From the NCBI GenBank assembly GCA_014529385.2, contig CM043943.1, forward strand, positions 96,870,355 through 96,934,354: a stretch of DNA of 64,000 nt, in the 5' to 3' direction. The notes beneath the pieces were generated by a model. It was given only the letters and a program-made list of their open reading frames with translations. It did no database searches and was not told where the DNA came from. A program made the position numbers and the translations under genes. Of this stretch, positions 55,007 through 64,000 are shown one piece after another. The first letter of the stretch is position 1, and each line of letters begins with the position of its first letter. The stretch is from Adiantum capillus-veneris (lineage: Eukaryota > Streptophyta > Polypodiopsida > Polypodiales > Pteridaceae).

Positions 55007-55498
55007 CAAGAACAGGTTGAGGCCAAACAGGAACTTTGACCAATCAAACGACTTCCTTTTGACCCTAGAATCCCAGATATCATTGTAAAACCAAGTTTGG
55101 ACACCTGTACATTAGGAGAAATATGGACCTTGCATGGACCTTGTAAGGAATCCTAATTTTTAGGGATTAAAACTAATATTGTGTAGGGTTAAGTGGACAA
55201 GGGCATTCAAGAAGCTAGTTTTTAGTAGTCCTTTCTAGCCTTTATTTTAGACACATGTAGGATGTAGACCTATGAGGTCACCTTCTCTCTCTAGCTTTTT
55301 GAAAGTGAAGGGAGTAAAGAGGTGTGGCCACATCAGCAAAAACGTGGGTCACTAAGAGCCAAAATTTGACTTTTTTTCAAACAAGTTATTTTATTTCTTT
55401 TTGACTTAAAACTTCCCCCCAACATATATACATATCAAAAGATCATATTTTGACCTTTTTTAAAACCTACAAGCACTAAAAGTCCAAAAGAAAAACCT

Positions 55499-55745
55499 TT
55501 GTTCTCTCTTCCTCCTCCCTTCTTTCTCCCTTTCCTCTCTCTCCCTGCTCCCTTCTCTCCTCCTCCTCCCCTCTCTCCCTCCCTTTCCCCCACTGCCCCC
55601 TTCTCTCCTCCCATGTTCCTCACTCTCCCTCCCTGTCCCCTTCTCTCCTCCTCCTCCTCCTACCCTCTCTCTCCCTCTCCCCCACTGCCCCCTTCTCTCC
55701 TCTCATGTTCTTCCCTCTCCCTCCCCCCTCTCTCTTTTCATCTTT
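55499..55745. repeat. ~245-bp polypyrimidine tract with 90-bp internal repeat
   Basis: Almost pure C/T on the plus strand. A unit starting CCCCCACTGCCCCCTTCTCT occurs at about 55588 and again at about 55679. Long open frames here on either strand (Pro/Ser/Leu or Gly/Glu/Arg) come from low complexity and are not genes. Such tracts can form triplex DNA. Confidence 0.85.
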
Positions 55746-57064
55746 TGCTTCCTCATGCAATAGCTTCCATGGTGTTCACGGACATCACAAATTGTATGCA
55801 TACATATTTTCTTGTCCGTGGCGTTTGCACTGAAGGCCGCACATGAGGGTGAGCAGAGGTCATCCCGAGAATGTCGTACCGTTGGTGAGACGAATGTTGA
55901 TGGTTCTTCAATATCTTGCCAATACCATCACATATTTGAATAAAACACCCCTTTGTGCAAGGTAACAATATACTTCTTACTTTTAGTTGTGTTCTTCTTA
56001 TCATAGACTTTGAAGTATAAGGTGTTGCCTCTACTTGTTTTGTAGTGCTTGGCACAAAGGTTGCTTTTCTGCACAAATAGTGAAAGGCTACAGGTTAGAG
56101 AGGCCAAGTGTTACCACTTTTCCTCTAAAATAGTCTTCTTTGTTACATCTTGCAGGTAGGTGCTTCAAATTCATGCTTATTAGAGGTGGGTAAGCTCATC
56201 CTAATGTATATTTTAGGATTGTTTATTCCTAGTTGAATGGAAATACTTGCAAATTTGTACAACATATACTTAACAAGTGTCTTTATTATACAGCTTGCAA
56301 ATGTTGAATTCATATATGTTTTTGTTACAAGTTCACCTCTTACTATGCTAGTTGAGTGGCCTTGTTTGCAAGAATGGCTCAAGGAACTGGCATAACGTGA
56401 AGCTTTTACGGTGGCACAAAGCTCTCCTCAGCGGCAATGTGGCTCCCACTACACCAAAAATCATTATGCTAACATGGAGAGATCCTTAGTAGGACAATGC
56501 AACATATTTTCATCAGCAACAACACACCCTTTCCTAACATGGGGGCACTCCTACCAAAGATATTTTTATGTGATAGGTCACCCCATACCATGCCATGTCA
56601 TGGAATGGATGTAAGAACTATGACCGCACTACTCCTTGGAAGTTGTTCACAAATGTATTTTTATCAAAGTTAATGAGAAGAAATTTGGACTCTTTTAATT
56701 GTTGATGTGTAAGAGCACTCTAGGTCTACCATATTTTAGATTGTTTGATAAGTTAAATAAGATTTGTAGTCATTTAAAGTGTAAATTTGTTTTTGTTTGG
56801 TAAGATTGTACATGAGAAGACATGATAAAGTACAAGAGATCTTGACGGAAGAAGCCTCGATGCCACACCTCTCCTTGAACCTTTTGATTTCTATCGTCGT
56901 GGGAAGTCCAAGGGAAGTTTATTTTCAAATTTTTAGCAATAACTTTTTTTTGAAAGAAATTTTGGCTATTTTAAAGTTTGTACATAGTTTAGGAGTTCGT
57001 TCTGATTATTTTCCTTCAATTTCCAATTTTGACCGAGGGCACTCCTTGGAAGCCACTTTTGAAG
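55746..57064. other. No gene recognised
   Basis: Short frames on both strands without domain matches. A minus-strand stretch at 55753-56076 (with KGCFIQICDGIGKILKNHQH) looks somewhat protein-like and could be a fragment of an unknown gene, but nothing around it supports that. Confidence 0.3.
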
Positions 57065-57830
57065 GTGTTAGGGCACGATTTTGGGAAAGTTTTGTATGTA
57101 GGAAATACAGTCCTTAACACAATAAAAACATTGGTTCTTTGAGTATTTTCAGATTCCATGGTTTTAATGCTCGTTGGAGCCCGCAGATTTTTTTTGCATC
57201 ACAGTCTAAAAGTTCAACACTAAAAAATAAACAAAAGTGCCACAAGGGTGCGCGAAGTGCCCATCCGGGACTTTTGGATGGCCATTTTGCGCGCCCTTGT
57301 GGCCACTCTTGTTGAGGGCCCTGGAGGCCTTTACATGGCAAAAATCTGCAAAATTATTGTGTATAAGTATGAGATAAAGTTGTAAGTTAGATGTACAAAG
57401 AGCAAGAGCTCACCCCCTGGGGCCTTTGAAGGTGTTAGGGCAAGATTTTGGGAAAGTTTTGTATGTAGGAAATACAATCCTTAACACAGTAAAAAACATT
57501 AGTTCTTTGAGTATTTTCAGATTCCATGATTTTAATGCTCTTTGGAGCCCGTAGATTAAGGAAAAAGTCATAAATGTTTGTTTTATATCATTTTAAAAGA
57601 AATTACCAACTTGTACATTTATTTTGGGAGAATTGGAGCAAGATATAATTTTTTTTGCATCACGGTCTAAAAGTTTAACACTAAAAAAGTTTTTTTTATA
57701 AAAAAAGTGACCGCAAGGGCGCGCGAAATGCCCATCCGGGACTTTTGGATGGACATTTTGCGCGCCCTTGTGGCCACTTTTGTTGAGAGCCCTCGGGGCC
57801 TTTACATGGCAAAAATTTGTAAAATTATTG
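57065..57830. repeat. Direct duplication, each copy with a 63-nt long-stem hairpin
   Basis: About 290 bp from GTTAGGGCACGATTTTGGG is repeated from 57428. The second copy has about 90-100 bp extra in the middle. Each copy ends in a hairpin (57240-57302 and 57711-57773): arms CCACAAGGGTGCGCG... and ...CGCGCCCTTGTGG, about 27 bp with two or three mismatches, and a 9-base loop GGGACTTTT. Confidence 0.85.
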
Positions 57831-59935
57831 GTTATGATCCACTTTAATAAGAATAACCATTAATGATTAAACTGAAATCAAAATATTGCTTGAATTTATG
57901 ATTAAGACTTGAGACTTGAAACATCTTACAGGAAAATCAAAATATCCATAAGTTCAACAATAATTCTCAAATCTGTATGAAACTCCAGTAATCTAAACTA
58001 AATACTCTCACTCAATGCGACACCATTTAACAAAGAAACACATTTATATTGCATTTATAGAGGAATCTAGCCTCATGAAAATAATTACAAACGGAGACAA
58101 TGTTGTTGTTATTAGGCTTCTCTTACAATTATTTGTCTTCCTCATCTAGAGATTCATATACACTTGAGTATTTGTGTGTCTATGACACTAAGGAAGATAG
58201 TAGTACTATATGGATGGCTTTTCTAAGAGCTCCTAGAGAGTACCTATTGGTTTAAGATTTACAAAAATTCTACTATTCTTATCAAAATCCTTTAACATTG
58301 TAGTGAAAGATTCCTCATGGAACAAAAATAGAGTGATTTCTATCTCTGCACATGATTGCTTGCTCGTGTCCTCTGAAAAGAAGTTGACTCTGTAAGTGAA
58401 CAACAGATTATGTGAGCACAAAGTTATAAAGTACAAAATGATAATCTAATGACAACTATACAAAGAATGAATTATAAGAAAAATCTTTGATGACTCTCCA
58501 TAGATAACACAACTTACTTGCATTGTGAGACTCAATCACATGCTACACAACTATAGATGGTGCGCCAAAGCCATCAACAAAATAGCACCACCCGGTGTTA
58601 TGAGGTATGAAGCCTAAACATTGAAATTCATAAAGAGGTTTATACTCTCCAGCATGATAAACTTAAAGATGGAGATGATGCTAAGCTCTGAATGTAAGCT
58701 ACAAGGATAGTTTTCTTACCATTTTATCTTTATGTTGGAGATGAACCCTTGCAATGCCCACACACTCTTCACACCTCCTATTGTTGTGGTATGCAAGTCA
58801 TGTGAGCTCATACTTTTGCTATCTTCAGGAGTAGAGGTTTCCATGTAGTGTGAGTGAATAAAATTAGAAGGAGTAGAATCGTGAATCGTGGTGTAATGGA
58901 GGTGAGAGAAGGAAGAGGAGCTATCTTGGTATGCAACTATGTGATGGGCAAGGGGAGGAGATGGGGGAGGAGCTTGCTTGGTGCTACAATGGAGGTGGGA
59001 GAAAGTTAGCAGAGAGATAGTGCTAGACTATAGGGGGTGCCTGTGGTTGTTGCAACAATGGAGAGCTTAGAAAAGAGTTTGTAGAGAGAGAAAATCACTT
59101 TTTTAGCTATAGAATAGTTTTGGAAAGACTTTGGAGGAAGGAAAATGATGTTTCGAACTTTTTTGAAAAAAATCAAGTTTTTGGATTTTTTAGTGCACGT
59201 TTTTTACTTTTGGAGGTCAAAAATACTTTTTTGACCATGAAATAAGTTTGGGGACCTTTTAAGGAGGGAAAACTTGAAATTTTGATTTTTTTTGAAAATT
59301 TGAATTCTTTAGTGTATTTTTAAATCCGGACCAAAAAGTGGGGAAAAAAAGGTCAAAGTGGTCCCCATCCCTTTCCCCTATCCACCTCCCTTACCTTCTC
59401 ACTAGGTAAGAGGCCATTAAGAGGTGTAAGGCTACCTTGTCTCCCTATGTTTTTGAGGGTATCGAGTGTGTCCACCACCCTCTTCCTATTGGTTGGCCTC
59501 TAATTAACCTTAATCCCAAAGGGCCCCTAGAGGGTTCATATTTATTTTAATGAAGTGGAACAAATCACATCTAGTGATGACACTCTAAAATTTTCAGAGT
59601 TCACCTATAGAAAAATTGAATTCGACAGAAAACTATTTTGGCCATAACGTGAGCTCTTGATATCGGATTCAAAAACGTTTTTTTATCAAAATGAAACTCC
59701 AGAGTAGCTCTACAAGACTTAGTGGCTACAAGATCTAGTGTTGGTCTCAGCGTCTGAAAAAATGTTGTTCAATGCCTCAAAATTTGTCTAGAAGTTAGGG
59801 GTGTCTAGAAGTGATAAATTGAGAGAATTGTGAGGAAATGATCATGCTCATAATTTCTACTTTTCCTTATCCAAAGCACTTGAAAACATTGGAATAAGTC
59901 TTCTTACATCAAGCTAGAGCTGTAAAGCCTAGAGA
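57831..59935. other. No gene recognised
   Basis: About 2.1 kb of A/T-rich text. The longest frames are short, and none has a recognisable domain or splice-linked partner. Confidence 0.35.
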
Positions 59936-59989
59936 TCATGTCCTCTTTAGATTCAAACTCAGCTTATACAAGCTTTCGAACCCCAGCGA

Positions 59990-61420
59990 TAGAGGAGTAT
60001 CTGCCCATAATGGATCTTCCAAACTTGCAATTGATAAAGAACAATCGTGTTGTGAGAGTTTAGATGAAAGATCATGAGAGTGAAAAATTGTATAGATACA
60101 TTGATGATAGTGAAGGAAACCTTTATAGGTGCTCAGAGCCATACCTAGAAGAGCTGACGGATCACAAGCTCTTATATATCAATACATACAGACTCAACTT
60201 TCAATGGAAATCTATAGTTGTTGACAAGTATGGATGAGAATACAGAGCTATAAAAAGCACAAATCCACAGACTACATTAGAAATAGGTGGATATTTTGTC
60301 AATGAAGGACCACAGATACCCCAACCAAACACACAAATATCTACAAGAATTCCAAAGAGGGAGCCACCTGGATCCCCTTCTAGAGAAAAAACGAGTTATG
60401 AAATGATCACAGAGATGCAAGACATACCTCCTCAAGTGAATCTTCCTAATGGATCAATCTCCAAGAGAATGACCAGTCCCTTTGAAGAAGAACCTAGCCA
60501 TAGTAGAAGGCCTGAAGCAAGAGAAGGATTGGGAGAGTCTATGATTAGACTTGTAAACAATCGGCAGGTTAGACCATCCCAGATCCAAAAATGGGTAAAT
60601 AGGAAATACTCCGTAGATAAAGATCCAAGAGATCACGTAGCGGCTTTTTGAAGAGTAATTAGATGAGTGGAAGTTTTGGATTTTGTGACATAGTTTGCGA
60701 GATTTAGATTGACTCTACAAGATGAAGTTGCTATATGGTTTGACTCAGTGGAAAAACAAGATTTTGAGACTCTAGATGAGCTGTTTGAAGAATTCATCAA
60801 AGAAATTTTCTTACAGAAAGGCATAGCTCACAATAGAGTCTCACAATTTCACACATTCAAACAGAAAGAGGGTGAATCAATACAAAAAGCGGCATAACGA
60901 CTCAAGAGATACATCAAGTTCTATTCGAGAGTGGAACTACCTACGAAGGCACGATTGATGCTCATCTTTATCTGCATATGATGAGGAGAGTGACGCTAAA
61001 AAAATTGATCAAAGAAGCTCTTTATCTGGTGGATAACTGTGAGGAATATAAAGAAAATAATTGTACAAGTCAAGAGGACAACACATCCTCTCAGCACAGT
61101 GATTCACAAATGAGTGAGTCCATTAGGAAGCAAGAAAAGTTATTGAAAAAATGGTCAAGAGGTTAACTCCTCTTGTAAAGTCTAATTTGAAAGAGCCTAA
61201 GTGGTGAAAAATTGAGAGGAAATAGGCAAACCATACTTGTAAGGGAAGAGTGTTACTATAGCATGGAATATGCTAGGGAGAGGTATGCACAACCTATCCC
61301 AGTAGCACCTACTCCACCTAGATATGTTACAGGGAAGGCACCAGGGCCAATAAGATTTACAAGGCCACATCTTGTCTTAGGATACAACCTTTCTTGCCAG
61401 GTGCTAGAATGTCTATAGAC
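59990..61420 (+). pseudogene. gag fragment of a Tat-like Ty3 element (F)
   Basis: Plus-strand text related to the gag of element C: an N-terminal block with KLYRYIDDSEGNLYRCSEPY, then RQVRPSQIQKWVNRKYSVDK, then the capsid part FRLTLQDEVAIWFDSVEKQD with FETLDELFEEFIKE, AHNRVSQFHTFKQKEGESIQ and EALYLVDNCEEYKEN. Stops and frameshifts occur at about 60089, 60238, 60650, 60690, 60895 and after 60960. It ends near the Pro-rich region PIPVAPTPPRYVTGKAPGPI, corresponding to 37.1 kb of element C. No zinc knuckle, protease or pol follows; an LTR of another element begins at 61481. Confidence 0.8.
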
Positions 61421-61480
61421 ATGAGATACACACTAATGATGAAAGCATCTAATAAACAAGCACTAGTACCAACTATAGTG

Positions 61481-62653
61481 TGTTATAACATCCAAAGCGG
61501 TGTGAGCTGGATGGAAACACACAGAATGCCTCTATAATGACCCGACACACATACTCTTGGGATGATACACACACACACTATGGGGCACCACTCGGCTTAC
61601 ACAACCCACCTAGTTGAGACAGGGAACGCACCGATGGAGTGAGAGGAGAGAGACTATCCATTTGCCCACTCCACACAGAGACACACATACACACACACAC
61701 ACACACACAAATAAAAATCAGCTCAAAAGAGGATAATTTCTGATGTTTAAATACAATTGAGCTTGGGCCAACACCAATGGGGCAAATAGCTCACACAATA
61801 TGGGTAAAATATGCCATATACAATCACAAATTGGAGCAGAGGCTTCACTCATAGGAGAAACTTACACAGCCAAAACAACAAAAAAACAATGAGGAATTCG
61901 GAAAAATGGACAGCGCCATCGCATTTGGAATGGCCCAAAACCCCAGTCTACAATATCAAAGTTCTCAAATCCGACCTCGGATGAGCAGTTTATGGCCAAA
62001 ACAGGCTCCAAAAAAAACAAAAACTCAGTTGCAGCTGTTCCTCCTCTTCTCTCCACGTTTTTTTTGGTCTTCTCTCAGGTTTTTCAGTTCCCACACTTAG
62101 CTTTATTACTTGGGCACCTTTGGCCTTTTAGTTGATCTCAAACGGACCCTGAACATGCCAAAAAGTAGCCTCGTAGTGCATAGTTGTCACCCTGCTGCAT
62201 CCATCCGCACACCTGACACTCAACTTTTTCCAATAATGCATCCTGCAACCACGTGAAATGAACCCCAAATATAGTCCTCATGATGAAATTTTTGCATAAT
62301 TATCACAAGAAAACACCCACGTTGTGTCCGTACTTATCCACGTGCAATTATTGACCCCATTTGACCTCCTGACGCCACTGGATGCCATCTGAGGCAGCTG
62401 CTTACCTCATGTCGTCGACTCGTGGATAGCTTCCTCGAGAAGTTTTACACACTATCAAATCCTCATTATTATAGAAAAAAAACACTGATACTAGTGACGA
62501 TGAAAATCGATGCACTATGTACATGTTGTCCTATCTGTACACATGTGGGCCCCACGTAACCACCTGGCTCTGAAAAATGGGCAATTCTTTATTTGATGCA
62601 CCATGCATGTGGTATACATATGCGCAATCCCTTTCTCCAAAAAACTCCTAACA
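61481..62653 (-). repeat. Probable 3' LTR of element G
   Basis: The ends TGTTATAACATCC and AAAACTCCTAACA are inverted TGTTA/TAACA, and a purine-rich run (AGGCTAGGGTATGGGCAAAC on the minus strand) lies between its right end and the integrase. Only one copy is present, so limits rest on the end rule and on the neighbouring integrase. A CA microsatellite is at 61681-61710. Confidence 0.5.
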
Positions 62654-62681
62654 TAGTTTGCCCATACCCTAGCCTGCTAGA

Positions 62682-63938
62682 TCATTCATGATCAGTAGTA
62701 GAAAAAAGAGATATGAGACTCGCCGCATCATAGGTCTCCTCATCCCTCACATACATTACTTGTTTTATAGACGGCTCATCTTGCTCCACCATCATTAACT
62801 TGTAATGATATAATTTAAGATGCAATCCATTTACCCTTGACTTATGTAGAATCCCATCCACGTTAGCCAACTGATAAGTACCATTCGGAAAATGCTCCAC
62901 TACCTTGAAAGGACCTTCCCACTTAATTTGAAACTTCTTTTGGAAGGTGTTGTCGAGCTTATTATTGTACCGCAAAACCAAGTCATGCTTCTTGATACCC
63001 TTACTTTTGACCTTTTCATTTATCTTTGCCAAAGCTTTATCTTGCATCTTCCCATAATGTTCCAATGCACTCATCCTATCCAGCTGAACCTCTTGTAACT
63101 GTAAGAGCCTCTCTTTGAATGCATCATTGGAATGTCCAAGCAACTTCTCTAACATCTTGACCACAGGAAACTCTACTTCCACATGCAATAGTGTTTCCTT
63201 TCCATATACCAAATGAAATGGAGTAAACCCAGTACATGTCTTTACCGAAGTACCGTAAGCCCATAATGCACTAGGCAACTCCAAATCCCAATTCTTTCCT
63301 TGGTGCTCTGTCACTTTCGAAAGGATTTATACCAACTCACCATTGAATCTTTCATTTAATCCATTACATTGTGGGTAATAAGGAGTGGTATGCGGGTGCC
63401 TAATTTTCATCTTTGCGCATAAGAAGTCTAGTAGTTTAGCTCTAAATCATGGCTCCTTATTTGAAAGTAGCTCCAATGGCACCCCAAACTTGCAACATAT
63501 TTCATCATACGCAAATTTTTCCATATCCTTTGCAGTGATTTGTTTTACTACTATAGCCTCTGCCCATCTAGAGAGATAGTCCACTACAGTCAAAATATAG
63601 TTGCCCCTGCTTGTGATAGGTAACGGTCCTATTGCATCAATCCCCCACTTTTCAAACACATCAAACGCCATAATGGTTTTTTGTAGCTCTGGCTTTGACA
63701 CTCTCTTCCCAAATGCTTGACACCTATTGCAAGACCTACACCAATGGTGAACATCCTTGTGCAAACTAGGCCATACATACCCCTCTTGCAAGATCTTATG
63801 CAAGGTGATCTTTAGAGAAAAATGTCTGCCACATGCACTTTCATGATTCTCTTCCAATACTCTATAAAGCTCCTCCCGCCAAGGTACACGTCTCAACATG
63901 AGATCAGACCCTTTCATGTACAAGAAGTCACCAATCAA
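62682..63938 (-). pseudogene. Integrase of Ty3 element G (runs to the window edge)
   Basis: Zinc module: HESACGRHFSLKITLHKIL and CRSCNRCQAFGK. Core: FEKWGIDAIGPLPITSRGNY, then ILTVVDYLSRWAEAIVVKQI with the first Asp, then FGVPLELLSNKEP where the second Asp appears as Asn (SN for SD), a stop, then YYPQCNGLNERFNGEL with the Glu. Next comes WDLELPSALWAYGTSVKTCT and the SH3-like end LVLRYNNKLDNTFQKKFQIK with WEGPFKVVEHFPNGTYQL, ending TTDHE at 62682. Stops lie at 63446 and near 63330. The element continues past 64000; on the left it meets the LTR at 61481-62653. Confidence 0.85.
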
Positions 63939-64000
63939 TTTGTACCTGGATGCTCTATGCAGAAAACCATACTTCTTAGACTTCTGAATGTCCTTTGGAA

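Noticed and set aside
55435-55846. Gly/Glu/Arg-rich and Pro/Ser-rich frames
   Set aside because: Low-complexity reading of the polypyrimidine tract.

Overview
The window looks like a gene-poor, repeat-rich stretch of a large plant nuclear genome. Nearly everything recognisable is transposable-element sequence: Ty3/gypsy and Ty1/copia LTR retrotransposons with plant-type primer sites (tRNA-iMet type TGGTATCAGAGC and a tRNA-Asp-like TGGCACCGCTGCTGGG), short GT-AG introns of about 60-90 bp, and many C-to-T type stop codons. No ordinary host gene, rRNA or tRNA gene was recognised. The species cannot be fixed from the sequence; a large-genome land plant is the best description.

Layout. (1) 1-3779 (+): element A, a chromovirus-type Ty3 element cut off by the window start and truncated inside integrase. 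(2) 3876-42115 (-): element C, a very large Ty3 element with both LTRs (41162-42115 and 3876-4773), a primer site, a polypurine tract and a near-matching 5-bp target duplication (CTCAA/CTCGA). Its gag lies at 35.3-39.2 kb, pol at 20.3-24.6 kb and a coiled-coil 'env-position' gene at 5.3-8.3 kb; the last carries an internal inversion. (3) Nested in C is element B (11280-19929, -), a second chromovirus of the same family as A, with LTRs, primer site and a C-terminal chromodomain. (4) Also nested in C, between protease and reverse transcriptase, is a 9.9-kb DNA transposon (about 24620-34495) with roughly 34-bp imperfect terminal inverted repeats. (5) 42.2-45.2 kb: remains of another LTR element. 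(6) 45785-50875 (-): a Ty1/copia element with perfect CATCT target duplications, inserted into diverged ~145-bp tandem repeats. (7) 51.3-59.9 kb: anonymous sequence with regularly spaced palindromes, a pyrimidine tract and a duplicated hairpin. (8) 60.0-61.4 kb (+): a gag fragment. (9) 61.5-64.0 kb (-): LTR and integrase of another Ty3 element that runs off the window.

The most interesting object is the DNA transposon at 24.6-34.5 kb. It has four intron-containing genes in convergent and divergent pairs. One (31713-34129, -) is a decayed DDE transposase with the D, D, CxxC, HxxxxH, E layout seen in RAG1/Transib-type enzymes. A second (26541-28810, -) starts with the exact histone H3 tail MARTKQTARK, continues into a full-length H3 histone fold with CENH3-like residues, then a region with an Ulp1/C48-like Q...SCG motif, and ends in an H1-like Lys/Ser/Pro tail. 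A third (25055-26311, +) has a BAH-like N-terminus. A fourth (30055-31624, +) is unrecognised. Between the two divergent genes lies a ~1-kb array of ~97-bp modules, each framed by inverted ACGACGCGATA/TATCGCGTCGT sites. My inference is that this is a mobile element carrying its own chromatin-protein set. All four genes carry some inactivating mutations in this copy.

A second unexplained pattern is a set of ~285-bp diverged repeats (8.4-9.05, 39.9-40.2, 51.7-53.6 and 54.4-55.0 kb), each with a ~20-bp palindromic core that is conserved inside an array and differs between arrays.
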